A stretch of DNA of 64,000 nucleotides. Origin: an uncultured Bacteroidales bacterium. GTDB lineage: Bacteria; Bacteroidota; Bacteroidia; Bacteroidales; F082. Of this stretch, positions 1 to 8,791 are shown one piece after another (positions within the stretch are counted from its first letter, which is position 1; each line of letters starts with the position of its first letter). Below the pieces are notes generated by a model. The model was not told where the DNA came from and did not search any database. It saw only the letters and a program-made list of their open reading frames with translations. The stretch spans positions 93,355 through 157,354 of the forward strand of contig ONKA01000004.1 of the NCBI GenBank assembly GCA_900318265.1. The letters are read 5' to 3'. Made by a program: the position numbers and the translations under genes.

Positions 1-1
1 G

Positions 2-658
2 GGTAAGATCTTTGCCGAATACTACCAGCGCATCGCACGCAACACCAACAACATGGTCGTTGTCGGCTTCGACTATAGGCATTACACCCGCATCAGCCGC
101 AACTTCATTTGGGCCAACCGCATCGCAGGTAGCAGCTCGTTTGGGCAGCAAAAGCTCATCTATTACATGGGTGGCGTCGACAACTGGATCTTCGCCTCCT
201 TCGACCAAGGCGCACCTGTCGACTACACTCAAAACTACGCTTATCAAACCTTGGCAACCAACATGCGTGGCTTCAGCCAAAACATACGCAATGGCAACAA
301 CTTTGTAGTCTTGAACAGCGAGTTGCGCTTCCCCGTGTTCAGCTATTTCACCAACCGACCCATTAACATGAAGTTCATCAAAGACTTCCAAATTGTCGCT
401 TTCGGCGACCTTGGCACCGCTTGGACGGGCTGGAATCCTTACGACCCAAGCAACTCGTTATACAACACCCACATCAGCGATGGCAATTTGGACATCACCG
501 TCACCGAGATGAAAGAACCTCTGGTGGGCGGCATCGGCTTGGGCCTGCGCACCACCATCTTGGGCTACTTCATCAGAGGTGACGTGGCATGGGGAATACA
601 AGACGGACAAATCTCTAAGAAACCGCGCTATTACCTGTCGTTCAATCTGGATTTCTGA
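2..658 (+). CDS. C-terminal part of an outer-membrane beta-barrel protein (surface-antigen/BamA-like)
   Basis: The gene enters from the left edge, so only the last 218 residues are visible. The frame is open from base 2. The visible part alternates aromatic and polar residues in amphipathic strands, has a conserved stretch ending in NSELRFPVF, and finishes in an aromatic residue (SFNLDF), which is the usual barrel-closing signal read by the BAM machinery. In Bacteroidota this type of barrel often follows a long TolB/WD40-like periplasmic part, which would lie outside the window; that is inference. The last 28 bases overlap the 3' end of the permease gene on the other strand. Confidence 0.7.
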   Translation, partial: GKIFAEYYQRIARNTNNMVVVGFDYRHYTRISRNFIWANRIAGSSSFGQQKLIYYMGGVDNWIFASFDQGAPVDYTQNYAYQTLATNMRGFSQNIRNGNNFVVLNSELRFPVFSYFTNRPINMKFIKDFQIVAFGDLGTAWTGWNPYDPSNSLYNTHISDGNLDITVTEMKEPLVGGIGLGLRTTILGYFIRGDVAWGIQDGQISKKPRYYLSFNLDF

Positions 659-1881
659 TTGTCAGCCTTACGCATGGCATGGCGGACGGTGAGCAAAGCG
701 GAAGTGCAACCCACCACCAGAATCGTGGCGAAAATCAGCAACACATCTTTGAGTTTCAAAAGCACCGGATAGGCATCCACGACATAGTTGCCTCCACCCG
801 TGCCGAACTTGATAAATCCGAATTGCTGCTGCAAAAGCACCAAAACAATACCGAGCAAAAGACCAATGATACCGCCTGCCACGGAAATGAGCAAGCCCTC
901 GTTCAAGAAAATCCTTTGAATCAGGCTATTGTCGGCACCCATGGCTTTCAGGATTTCAGTGTCTTTGCGCTTGTCGATCATCAGCATGGAGAGTGAGCCG
1001 ACCACATTGAAGGTAGCCAAAATCAGGATAAAAGTGAGGATGACGTAGACCGCCCACTTCTCGGAACGCATGATCTTGTAAAGCGTTTCCTGCTGCTCTT
1101 GCTGGTTCTTCACGGAATAGTTTGCACCGATGATGGCCGACACAGATTTCTTCACCTTATTAATATCGGCATTTTGTGTGGTAAAAACCTCCACATTGGT
1201 CGCTTTATCCTTATATTCAAGCAGTTCCGAAAGCATATCAAAAGGAACGAGCACCATTTTCTCGTCCAACTCCTGTTCTGTGGCAAACACGCTACGCACA
1301 GTGACGACATCGGAGTTGAAGCTGTTTTCGAGGCTCATCTGCGAAGCGTTGCCACGCTTGGGCACATAAATGCGCACCATGGCGTATGGACTGTATGCAT
1401 TGATGCCGAGATACCAAGCCACGCCAGCACCAGGCACAGCGAAATAGTGTTCATCCTCATCGGCAAGCACCAAATCACTGCCACCGAAAACGACTTCGTT
1501 CAAGCGATCATTTTTCTGGTATTCCAATCCGACTCCTTTCACTTGACCGATATGCTGCTTGTCGTTAGCTCGAAACAAAGCGTCTTCCGTGATTGTAGGA
1601 ATCACATATTCAACACCTTGAATATCTTTGAGTTGACCTAAAGGAAAAGCCGTCAAGTCGATGGTCTTGCCTTTCACCGTTGAGATTTGCAGGTCGGGAG
1701 TAAGGCGGTTGTTCATCGAAGAAATCACCTTCTCCAGTCCATTGAAGGCAGACAATACCACGATAAGGGCAAACGAGCCCACGCTAATACCCAAAATGGA
1801 AATCCACGTGATGATATTAATGAGGTTGTGGCTCTTTTTGGCTAGCAGGTAACGGTTTGCTATGAACAGCGGCAGTCTCAC
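631..1881 (-). CDS. LolC/LolE-like ABC transporter permease (FtsX/MacB fold)
   Basis: This 416-residue inner-membrane permease has the layout of the lipoprotein-releasing LolC/E family: one N-terminal membrane helix (about residues 20-45), a periplasmic domain of about 230 residues, then three C-terminal helices (about 275-400) carrying the FtsX core. The segment DKRKDTEILKAMGAD before the third helix is the typical coupling motif. Its likely role is extraction of lipoproteins from the inner membrane, with an ATPase partner encoded elsewhere. The start codon overlaps the rbfA stop by four bases, so the two genes are translationally coupled. It could be a MacB-type exporter permease, but the length fits LolE better. 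Confidence 0.85.
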   Translation of the reverse strand: MRLPLFIANRYLLAKKSHNLINIITWISILGISVGSFALIVVLSAFNGLEKVISSMNNRLTPDLQISTVKGKTIDLTAFPLGQLKDIQGVEYVIPTITEDALFRANDKQHIGQVKGVGLEYQKNDRLNEVVFGGSDLVLADEDEHYFAVPGAGVAWYLGINAYSPYAMVRIYVPKRGNASQMSLENSFNSDVVTVRSVFATEQELDEKMVLVPFDMLSELLEYKDKATNVEVFTTQNADINKVKKSVSAIIGANYSVKNQQEQQETLYKIMRSEKWAVYVILTFILILATFNVVGSLSMLMIDKRKDTEILKAMGADNSLIQRIFLNEGLLISVAGGIIGLLLGIVLVLLQQQFGFIKFGTGGGNYVVDAYPVLLKLKDVLLIFATILVVGCTSALLTVRHAMRKADNQKSRLNDR

Positions 1882-2222
1882 TTTTCGGGATGCAGCAGGT
1901 TGTCGATGTTTTCGATATAATCCAGTGAGTCGTCCTCGATGAAACGTAACTCAGGTACCACGCGCATCTGGTGACGGATGCGGTTGCCAAGCAAGCCACG
2001 GATGGCCTTGGCGTTTTGGCCCACCTCCTCCACGACCTTCTTCTTCTCGTCCACGCCGAAAACGCTCAGATACACACGCGCATAAGAAAGGTCAGAAGTG
2101 ACATTGACACGCGTCACGGTAATCATCAGCGAAGGGACTTTCGGTTTCAGCTCCTTCTGGAAAATATCGCCTAATTCTTTCAGTAACAACTTGTTTACTT
2201 TTTCTAATCGCTTTCCTTCCAT
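1878..2222 (-). CDS. rbfA: Ribosome-binding factor A
   Basis: This 114-residue protein matches RbfA, which binds the 30S subunit and helps mature the 5' end of 16S rRNA in the cytoplasm. It has the single KH-like domain: an N-terminal helix (MEGKRLEKVNKLLLKELGDI), the strand around LMITVTRVNVTSDLSYARVYLSVFG, and the end motif RIRHQMRVVPELRFIEDDS with the usual PELRF. The frame is open about 40 codons further upstream, but that part is not family-like and runs over the promoter, so the ATG at 2222 was chosen. It overlaps the permease gene downstream by four bases. Confidence 0.93.
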   Translation of the reverse strand: MEGKRLEKVNKLLLKELGDIFQKELKPKVPSLMITVTRVNVTSDLSYARVYLSVFGVDEKKKVVEEVGQNAKAIRGLLGNRIRHQMRVVPELRFIEDDSLDYIENIDNLLHPEK

Positions 2223-2249
2223 AGTCTCAGTTGTCTGTTGTTTGAGGTG

Positions 2250-2257
2250 CAAAAATA
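2250..2257 (-). promoter_or_regulatory. Promoter -7 box for rbfA and permease
   Basis: On the minus strand this reads TATTTTTG, a perfect match to the Bacteroidota TAnnTTTG box. It lies 28 bases upstream of the chosen rbfA start and is divergent from the promoter of the subtilisin gene. Confidence 0.6.
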
Positions 2258-2298
2258 GACAATTCTTTTGAAATCTTGCGTATTTCAATTCTATTGAA

Positions 2299-2306
2299 TA
2301 CTTTTG
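2299..2306 (+). promoter_or_regulatory. Promoter -7 box for the secreted subtilisin gene
   Basis: The sequence TACTTTTG matches TAnnTTTG and lies 39 bases before the ATG at 2345. No clear -33 element was identified. Confidence 0.6.
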
Positions 2307-2344
2307 CTGCCGAATCATTATTACAATAATCCATTTTATCAAAC

Positions 2345-4417
2345 ATGAAACGCATTATCATTTTAGCCTTGATGCTTTTGCCTGTGTTTTCCTATTCGCA
2401 AGAGCCATTGCCACAAAAACCAACCACCTATGTGGAAAACGAATTCATCATTTGGTTGGAACAAGATGTAGACGCCACAACTTTTGCGGCCAATTCCAAT
2501 GTCGGTATTGTGCCCAAAAGACTGTTATCCAAACGACTGAATATCTGGCTTTTTGAAATCTCTGACAACAAAGGGTCAAGAGAGGACAAGATGCGCCGCC
2601 TAACCACAAACAACGATGTCCGAGTCGTTCAAAACAACCATACCAACATTGTGATGCGCGAGGTAATCCCAGATGATCCATACTACTCATCACAATGGGC
2701 ACCCAACATCATGAGCCTGCCGCAAGCCTGGGAGGAATTCACCACGGGTGGCGTCACGTCAACGGGCGACACCATCGTGGTTGCAGTCATTGACGGAGGC
2801 ACCGATTGGACCCACGAAGACCTGAATTGCTGGGTGAACACCCATGAGATTCCCAACAATTACATCGATGACGATGGCAACGGTTATATCGACGACTATC
2901 ACGGTTGGAACGCATACAACCATAACGGATACGTCGGCAGCAACAACCATGGCACCCACGTCTCGGGCATCATCGGTGCTGTCGGTAACAATGGTAAAGG
3001 CGTTTGTGGCGTGAACTGGAATGTGAAAGTCTTGCCAATCGGCGGTAGTTCAGGTGAAGAGTCTATTGTCGTGGAAGCCTATGCATACGCTTTGGATATG
3101 CGGGCAAGATACAATGAGACCGATGGTGAGGAAGGCGCCTTCATCGTGGCCACCAATTCCTCCTTCGGCGTCGATTACGGCAATCCCGACGATTATCCCA
3201 TCTGGTGCTCGATGTATGACGAGATGGGAGCTGTCGGCATTTTGAGTTGCGGTGCCGGCCCAAATTTGAACGTGAATGTCGATTTGGTAGGCGACGTTCC
3301 GTCCACCTGTCCTGGTGACTACCTCATCGGCATCACCAACACCACCTCGGACGACGTGAAGTACACCGGCGCGGGTTACGGAATCAACAATATTGACATT
3401 GGAGCACCCGGCACATCTATCTATTCTACACTTCCTAACAACAATTACGGCAATATGACTGGAACCTCAATGGCCACCCCACAAGTCACAGGAACCATCG
3501 CTCTAATGTATGCAGCCTTGCCCGAGGAGATGATGCAGCTTTGCAAAAGCGATCCCGCCTATTTCGGCCAAATGATGAGATACCACCTTCTGAACGGTGC
3601 CGACCACCTGCCTTCGCTTGATGGTTTGGTCGCCTCGGGAAGAAGGCTGAACGCCTATGGTGCCATTGAAAGCGCAATACATGGTAGCATTACGCCCACC
3701 TTACTTGGCGAAGTCAACATAACGGGCGAGGCGTTCTTTGGAGAGACCCTCACCGCACAAACGGAATTGAGTTGCACACCTCCCATCCCTGAGTTGGGCG
3801 AATTAAGTTACCAATGGAAGAGAGACACAACCGCCATCGAAGGTGCCATTTATTCCACCTACACCTTAACCGAAGATGATGTTTTCGAGAAAATTTGCGT
3901 GCAAGTCGCTGCCGCAAACTGCAACGGGACTATTACCTCACCCCTTTTCGGGCCTATCAAGAAAGCGGATCAACCCGCACCCGATGCCCCGCAGATGGAG
4001 AGCAGCACGGAGTCGAGCATCACATTGGTCACCCTGGAAGACGGCGAATACAATATAAATGGTGGCGAGTGGCAGATCTCTCCTGTTTTTGAAGGTTTGG
4101 AGCCAGAAACTTCATATACCTTCACTCAACGCAAGAGGGAAACACGGTCGCATTATGCTTCCCCAGCCAGCCCCGCAGCCGTGTTTGGCACAAGACCCGA
4201 CCAACTTGAAGAAATCCAAAGGAATGCCTTCAAGGTTTATCCCAACCCCGCCAATGGCTATATCATTGTTGAAGGCACTGGCGTTGTGACCCTCACGGAT
4301 ACCCTTGGCCATACCATTATGACCAAGGAAATCAATGGCAAGACAAAGATGGAACTGCCCCAAGGTTTGTATTTCGTGAAAATAGGTGACAAAACCCAAA
4401 AAATCGTGGTGGAATAA
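2345..4417 (+). CDS. Secreted subtilisin-like serine protease (S8) with T9SS sorting domain
   Basis: This 690-residue protein has a signal peptide (MKRIIILALMLLPVFSYSQ), a short propeptide-like region and an S8 catalytic domain. The visible triad is Asp150 (VIDGG), His202 (NHGTHVSG) and Ser375 (GTSMATPQ). The region where subtilisins carry the oxyanion Asn (usual AAGN) reads SCGAGPN, so that residue is shifted or replaced. After about residue 455 come Ig/fibronectin-like parts and a C-terminal domain starting KVYPNPANGY that ends in KIVVE, which is a T9SS type A sorting domain. The protein should be exported by Sec, moved across the outer membrane by T9SS and held at the surface or released. 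It is monocistronic, with its own promoter. Confidence 0.9.
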   Translation: MKRIIILALMLLPVFSYSQEPLPQKPTTYVENEFIIWLEQDVDATTFAANSNVGIVPKRLLSKRLNIWLFEISDNKGSREDKMRRLTTNNDVRVVQNNHTNIVMREVIPDDPYYSSQWAPNIMSLPQAWEEFTTGGVTSTGDTIVVAVIDGGTDWTHEDLNCWVNTHEIPNNYIDDDGNGYIDDYHGWNAYNHNGYVGSNNHGTHVSGIIGAVGNNGKGVCGVNWNVKVLPIGGSSGEESIVVEAYAYALDMRARYNETDGEEGAFIVATNSSFGVDYGNPDDYPIWCSMYDEMGAVGILSCGAGPNLNVNVDLVGDVPSTCPGDYLIGITNTTSDDVKYTGAGYGINNIDIGAPGTSIYSTLPNNNYGNMTGTSMATPQVTGTIALMYAALPEEMMQLCKSDPAYFGQMMRYHLLNGADHLPSLDGLVASGRRLNAYGAIESAIHGSITPTLLGEVNITGEAFFGETLTAQTELSCTPPIPELGELSYQWKRDTTAIEGAIYSTYTLTEDDVFEKICVQVAAANCNGTITSPLFGPIKKADQPAPDAPQMESSTESSITLVTLEDGEYNINGGEWQISPVFEGLEPETSYTFTQRKRETRSHYASPASPAAVFGTRPDQLEEIQRNAFKVYPNPANGYIIVEGTGVVTLTDTLGHTIMTKEINGKTKMELPQGLYFVKIGDKTQKIVVE

Positions 4418-4420
4418 TGG

Positions 4421-4873
4421 TTATTCCCGCCTTTTCGAGTCCATTATTATCGTCACTGGACCGTCATTGAGCAACTCCACGGCCATCATCGCGCCGAACT
4501 CGCCGCTTTGCACCTCGCGACCTGAAACCTCTGCCAGACGTTTCAGAAACAGCTCATACAATGGCACAGCCTGCTCTGGTCGCGCGGCACGAATGAAACT
4601 CGGACGATTGCCTTTCTTGGTCAGGGCGTGGAGCGTGAACTGGCTCACCACAAGGAACGAACCTTCCACTTGGTTGACATCCAAGTTCATCGAATCGTTC
4701 TCATCGCTGAAAATGCGCAGTTTCGTGAGTTTTTGGCAAAGCCACTCAATGTCCTCCTCATTGTCAGCCTCTTCGATGCCGAGTAAAATCAACATTCCCA
4801 AGCCGATTTCCGATTTCATTTTGCCGTCAATCGTGACGGAAGCGTGCGTTACTCGTTGTGCTACAATGCGCAT
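4421..4873 (-). CDS. dtd: D-aminoacyl-tRNA deacylase
   Basis: At 150 residues this is the normal size for Dtd, which hydrolyses D-amino acids mischarged on tRNA. The two signature motifs are present: SQFTL (about residues 77-81) and the C-terminal N-D-G-P-V-T motif, in place of the common N-x-G-P-V-T with another residue. The N-terminus MRIVAQRVTHASVTIDG is typical. It is convergent with the subtilisin gene, with three bases between the stops. A short interspersed repeat separates it from holA upstream. Confidence 0.95.
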   Translation of the reverse strand: MRIVAQRVTHASVTIDGKMKSEIGLGMLILLGIEEADNEEDIEWLCQKLTKLRIFSDENDSMNLDVNQVEGSFLVVSQFTLHALTKKGNRPSFIRAARPEQAVPLYELFLKRLAEVSGREVQSGEFGAMMAVELLNDGPVTIIMDSKRRE

Positions 4874-4890
4874 AGTTGAATATTGAATAC

Positions 4891-4919
4891 GGGCCCTTCG
4901 ACAGGCTCAGGGACCCTTA
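4891..4919. repeat. Short interspersed repeat, family A (half copy)
   Basis: This is a single arm of a recurrent element containing CCCTTCGACAGGCTCAGG. Full inverted copies lie near 25.4 and 29.5 kb and a degenerate copy near 52.8 kb. It sits between dtd and holA and overlaps no coding sequence. Confidence 0.75.
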
Positions 4920-4921
4920 GA

Positions 4922-5920
4922 TTAATGCATTAATTTAAAAATCATCTCCCTATACAAATCCTTCTCGCTCACCTCACCGCTTTCATAACCCTTCGACTTC
5001 ATGTCGAACTCACGAAGGATGGAGATGCAACGGACGCATGACGCAGGCGGATAATTGCGAGCGGCCAGTTGGTAATCTTTGACAAAATACGGATTCACGC
5101 CCAATACACTGGCTAAGGCACCCTGCGATTTGTCGGTGGCATAGTGCAACTTGAGTATCTTTGTGAAATAGCCATACAACGTTATTGCTGTGACTAACAG
5201 TGGGTTGTCTTTCCCGTTGTCGCCAAAATAATTCACAATGCGACTGGCTTTCAGCACGTCACGGCTACCGATGGCATTCTGCAACTCGAAGACATTGTAA
5301 TCCTTCGAGATACCGATGTTGCGCTCCACATCCGCATCATCGATGCTTTTGTTTTTGGGCAGCGCGATGGTGAGTTTCTTCAGCTCGTTGGCGATTTTGT
5401 GAAGGTCGGTGCCAAGAAAATCGGCCAACATCTGTGTGGCTTTAGGCGTGATGGAGTAACCATCAGCTTTCAGGTAGTTCTGAATCCAACTAGGTATATT
5501 GCTGTCGTACAGTTTCTTCGACTCAAACCAAACACCTTTCTTGTCAATCTTCTTGGCCAAAGTCTTGCGCTTGTCGAACTTCTTGTATTTATAAGCGAAG
5601 ACGAGAATAGTGGTTTCCGGGATAGTGTCAAGATATTTCTCAAACTCTTCCAAGTTTTTCACATCTTGAGCCTCTTTGACGATGACCACCATGCGCTCAC
5701 CCATCATCGGGAAACTACGGGCATGGTTGGCAATGGTCTCCACATCCACGTCACGGCCATAGAGCACGATTTGGTTGAAGGCACGGTCAGCCTCATCCAA
5801 AGCCTCGTTTTCAATGGTGTCCGAAATCATGTCGATGAAATACGGTTCCTCGCCCGTCAGAAAATAGATGGGCGCGAAGTTTTTCTTATGGATGTCGGAA
5901 AGGATCTGGTCGTAGGTCAT
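4922..5920 (-). CDS. holA: DNA polymerase III delta subunit
   Basis: This 332-residue protein looks like HolA, the clamp-loader subunit that opens the beta sliding clamp. The N-terminus (MTYDQILSDIHKKNFAPIYFLTGEEPYFID) carries the family's LxGxEPYxxD motif. A RecD-like fold follows, then a helical C-terminal collar domain with the usual pattern around LARxYPPA and a final EKDLYREMIFKLM. Its start shares one base with the stop of amn upstream, so the two are probably co-transcribed from the promoter near 6.71 kb. Confidence 0.92.
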   Translation of the reverse strand: MTYDQILSDIHKKNFAPIYFLTGEEPYFIDMISDTIENEALDEADRAFNQIVLYGRDVDVETIANHARSFPMMGERMVVIVKEAQDVKNLEEFEKYLDTIPETTILVFAYKYKKFDKRKTLAKKIDKKGVWFESKKLYDSNIPSWIQNYLKADGYSITPKATQMLADFLGTDLHKIANELKKLTIALPKNKSIDDADVERNIGISKDYNVFELQNAIGSRDVLKASRIVNYFGDNGKDNPLLVTAITLYGYFTKILKLHYATDKSQGALASVLGVNPYFVKDYQLAARNYPPASCVRCISILREFDMKSKGYESGEVSEKDLYREMIFKLMH

Positions 5921-6690
5921 CAGAACTTCAAGTGCTTGACGGTGATACCGTTATTAATCAGTTGTCGTAATGAGTCGATACCAATGCGCAGGTGCTCGCC
6001 AACGAAGTTCTTGCTGACCACTTTATCGCTCTCCTCAGTCTTAACACCTTCGGGCACCATGGGGTTGTCAGACACCAATAGCAATGCGCCCGTCGGGATT
6101 TCGTTGTGGAAACCGACCGAGAAGATGGTCGCGGTTTCCATATCCACGGCCATGCAACGGATTTTGCGCAGGTAATCCTTGAAATCCTCGTCGTGTTCCC
6201 ACACACGACGGTTGGTGGTGTAAACGGTGCCTGTCCAATAGTCGCGGCCATAGTCGCGAATGGTGGTGGAAATAGCTTTTTCAAGGCTAAATGCCGGTAA
6301 CGCAGGCACTTCGGGCGGGAAATAGTCGTTTGAGGTACCTTCGCCTCGGATGGCCGCAATAGGCAGAATGAGATCGCCTACCTTGTTGATTTTCTTCACA
6401 CCGCCACATTTTCCCAAAAACAACACCGCTTTGGGCTGAATGGCAGTCAGCAGGTCCATGATGGTGGCAGCGTTGGCGCTACCCATGCTGAAATTAATGA
6501 TGGTGATTTCGCCGTCGGTAGCGCAGGGCATCGAACGGTCGCGACCAATGACTTCCACGCCTTGCCATTCGGCAAAACGATCCACATAATTCTGGAAGTT
6601 GGTCAACAGGATATATTTCCCAAACTGATCCAGTGGCAGACCCGTATAGCGAGGCAGCCAGTTTTCAACTATTTCTTGCTTGGTCTTCAT
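5920..6690 (-). CDS. amn: AMP nucleosidase
   Basis: This 256-residue enzyme belongs to the short Bacteroidota type of AMP nucleosidase within the purine nucleoside phosphorylase/MTAN fold. It hydrolyses AMP to adenine and ribose 5-phosphate. Visible marks are the nucleobase-site segment MAVDMETATIFSVGF with its Met-Glu pair, the glycine-rich FLGKCGGV, and RGEGTSNDYFPPEVPALP. It lacks the N-terminal regulatory domain of the roughly 480-residue proteobacterial enzyme, as is normal in this phylum. It is the first gene of an amn-holA operon. Confidence 0.9.
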   Translation of the reverse strand: MKTKQEIVENWLPRYTGLPLDQFGKYILLTNFQNYVDRFAEWQGVEVIGRDRSMPCATDGEITIINFSMGSANAATIMDLLTAIQPKAVLFLGKCGGVKKINKVGDLILPIAAIRGEGTSNDYFPPEVPALPAFSLEKAISTTIRDYGRDYWTGTVYTTNRRVWEHDEDFKDYLRKIRCMAVDMETATIFSVGFHNEIPTGALLLVSDNPMVPEGVKTEESDKVVSKNFVGEHLRIGIDSLRQLINNGITVKHLKF

Positions 6691-6709
6691 TTGCTTTCGA
6701 TTATTTGTG

Positions 6710-6717
6710 CAAAAATA
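6710..6717 (-). promoter_or_regulatory. Promoter -7 box for amn-holA
   Basis: The minus strand reads TATTTTTG, 20 bases upstream of the amn ATG. It is divergent from the plus-strand box 23 bases away. Confidence 0.6.
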
Positions 6718-6739
6718 GAAAAACTATTTGAATTGTGTG

Positions 6740-6747
6740 TATCTTTG
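6740..6747 (+). promoter_or_regulatory. Promoter -7 box for the 25-residue-repeat protein
   Basis: TATCTTTG matches the phylum consensus, 43 bases before the ATG at 6790. It supports the downstream start over a longer reading that would run through the amn gene. Confidence 0.6.
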
Positions 6748-6789
6748 CCACGAAATCGAAAGATTGGAATTGCATTTCAACAACATAAA

Positions 6790-7191
6790 ATGACCCACTA
6801 CCCCGTAAAAATATTGATGGCTTTCGGCTGTACCTTCGAACCTGGCGGAGAAGAGTTCTTCGAGTGGCTGATGCGCAACGGCTATCCCGAACTGGGTGCT
6901 TTGAGCAACACCATTCAAGGCGACCATGAGGCCAAAGACTGGCTTATGGAACACGGATTTCCCCACTTGGCAGCCATTGACAGCGTCATCGACAAGGAAG
7001 CGAAAGCCGAAGAATGGCTCGCCAAAAACCATTTTACGGTCAACCTCGCCTTCGCAAAAGCCATTAATCGAGATGATGAAGCCAGAGAATGGCTCGAAAA
7101 AAACGAGCTACAGGTTTTCATCATCCTCGCCGATAAGATTCGCAAATATTTGGATGACAAATATTTAGATTATCATAAAATCCATTTTTAA
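6790..7191 (+). CDS. Uncharacterised protein with four 25-residue repeats
   Basis: This 133-residue protein has no family I recognise. After about 22 residues it is built from four consecutive units of exactly 25 residues, each beginning with Glu/Asp-Trp-Leu: EWLMRNGYPEL, DWLMEHGFPHL, EWLAKNHFTVN and EWLEKNELQVF. Each unit looks like two short helices, with a small residue pattern before the next WL (EAK, KAE, EAR). The whole is acidic, has no signal peptide and is probably a soluble helical solenoid, perhaps for binding. The longer reading frame upstream was rejected because it overlaps amn and its promoter. It has its own promoter and no operon partner. Confidence 0.75.
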   Translation: MTHYPVKILMAFGCTFEPGGEEFFEWLMRNGYPELGALSNTIQGDHEAKDWLMEHGFPHLAAIDSVIDKEAKAEEWLAKNHFTVNLAFAKAINRDDEAREWLEKNELQVFIILADKIRKYLDDKYLDYHKIHF

Positions 7192-7233
7192 TTTCAAACG
7201 AAATTTTTTGAGCTACATAAGAGAAAAAATCCT

Positions 7234-7241
7234 AACTTTGC
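7234..7241 (+). promoter_or_regulatory. Promoter -7 box for the 7282-9354 operon
   Basis: TAACTTTG matches TAnnTTTG. A TTTTTTG run near 7205-7211 may be the -33 element, although the gap is slightly longer than usual. The ATG of the first gene is 41 bases downstream. Confidence 0.6.
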
Positions 7242-7281
7242 CGCCAATCAGAGAAAGAAATAATTAGAAAATCATACTACA

Positions 7282-7926
7282 ATGAAAAAAGGATTATCCA
7301 TCGTCATCAACATCATTCTGTTTGCCATCATTGTGCTGTTAGCATGGCAAGTCGTCAAGAGCATCCAAGCTCCCATCAAGTTCAACACTGAGCAAAAAGC
7401 TCGTGAAGCCAAGGTGATTGAGCGCCTTATCGACATCCGTAACGCCGAGGTGCTTTACAAAAATGCCACCAGCAAGTACACCGACAATTTCGACACCTTG
7501 ATCAATTTCTGCAAGAATGCCGAGATTCCCGTGGTGCAGATGATTTCAAAGCAAAACCCAGAGGACTCCACCTACTATACCGTTTACGACACCATCGGAT
7601 TCGTGAAAGTGATGGACTCCCTCAAGAGTGGTCGTGAAGGCTTCAACATCACCGACCTTAAGGTTGTGCCTTTCAGCGAACCTCAAAAGAATTTCGAACT
7701 TGAGGCCGGCGTAAAGGAAAGCAGTGGCGTCAAAGTTCCGATCTTCGAAGCCCGCACGCCTTACGAAATCTATTTAGGTACTCCTGGTGCCGCTTTCAGC
7801 GACAAGGAATGGAAACAGCGCGTCGACAACCTCAAGGCCGAAAAGGAAAGCATCCACCGTTACGCTGGCCTGAAAGTCGGTTCGATGGAAGAGGCTTCCA
7901 CCGAGGGTAACTGGGAGAAACTCTAA
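7282..7926 (+). CDS. Membrane-anchored protein of unknown function
   Basis: This 214-residue protein has one N-terminal membrane helix (residues about 6-25, IVINIILFAIIVLLAWQVV) followed by a soluble, probably periplasmic part. I recognise no catalytic motif. The segment REAKVIERLIDIRNAEVLYKNATSKYTDNFDTL resembles a helical stretch seen in conserved Bacteroidota proteins of unknown role. It is first in an operon with the DUF3822 protein and RsmD; 13 bases separate it from the next gene. Confidence 0.8.
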   Translation: MKKGLSIVINIILFAIIVLLAWQVVKSIQAPIKFNTEQKAREAKVIERLIDIRNAEVLYKNATSKYTDNFDTLINFCKNAEIPVVQMISKQNPEDSTYYTVYDTIGFVKVMDSLKSGREGFNITDLKVVPFSEPQKNFELEAGVKESSGVKVPIFEARTPYEIYLGTPGAAFSDKEWKQRVDNLKAEKESIHRYAGLKVGSMEEASTEGNWEKL

Positions 7927-7939
7927 ACGTTTAGGATGA

Positions 7940-8791
7940 ATGACGGCATCGTTGAATCCTTATATCTGCCAATACGGCGAGGAGTTTGATGCCGAGAAGT
8001 CATCGCATTACAGAATGACCATCCAATGCTCGTTGGGTGGTCTTTCTTTTGCCCTTCTCGATGCCAAAACCCAAACTCTCGTTGCCTTGGAATGCTACCA
8101 GTCGGACCTGTTGGCCGACAGCAACGATCTCTTTCGCACCTTGGAACGCGCTTTGGAAGACAAGAACTTGAACAACAAGGATTTCCAATCGGTGACTTTC
8201 ATTGTCGATAACCGCTATTGCTCACTCGTCCCCCAACCTCTGTTCAACGAAGCTGACCAAGCCAAATACCTTGACTTTGCCTTCCAAATCCCAGAGGGTT
8301 ATACCATCGCTTCTGAGCCTATAGCATCGGCGCAATGCCACATAGTCCATGCGTTCCTAAAAACCATGCAAGACAAGGTTTTGAACAAATGGACAGACGC
8401 CCGCATCACGCATTCCAGCAGTGTTTTCATCGACAACGTCATGAAAGCCGAGGACGACAATGGCGTCTTCGTCAATGTTCGCAATCGCGACTTTGACATG
8501 CTCGTCAAAAAGGAAGGCAAGTTGCATTTCTTCAACAATTTCAAGTTCAACACGAAGGAAGACTTTGCCTATTTCCTTTTGTTCGCCATGGAGCAAAACG
8601 GCGTTTCGGGCCAAGACACGCCCGTCGTCTTCTCAGGTCTCATCCGTCCCGCCTCCGATATCATCGACCTCTGCGGACGCTATGTGAGAGACATCCGTTT
8701 CGTTGAAGACCCGCACACGCTCCACGTCAGCAAAGCCCTTGACGAAGTACCGTTCCAATACTACTACATCCATTATCAAGCACTAAGATGA
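7940..8791 (+). CDS. DUF3822 family protein
   Basis: This 283-residue protein resembles the DUF3822 family found next to rsmD in many Bacteroidota genomes. Its fold recalls actin/ASKHA-like proteins, although no ATP-binding motif is evident by eye. Recognisable parts are the N-terminal YRMTIQCSLGGLSFALLD, the central segment containing FNNFKFNTKEDFAYFLLF, and the ending PFQYYYIHYQALR. Its function is unknown. It overlaps rsmD by four bases, which implies coupled translation. Confidence 0.82.
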   Translation: MTASLNPYICQYGEEFDAEKSSHYRMTIQCSLGGLSFALLDAKTQTLVALECYQSDLLADSNDLFRTLERALEDKNLNNKDFQSVTFIVDNRYCSLVPQPLFNEADQAKYLDFAFQIPEGYTIASEPIASAQCHIVHAFLKTMQDKVLNKWTDARITHSSSVFIDNVMKAEDDNGVFVNVRNRDFDMLVKKEGKLHFFNNFKFNTKEDFAYFLLFAMEQNGVSGQDTPVVFSGLIRPASDIIDLCGRYVRDIRFVEDPHTLHVSKALDEVPFQYYYIHYQALR

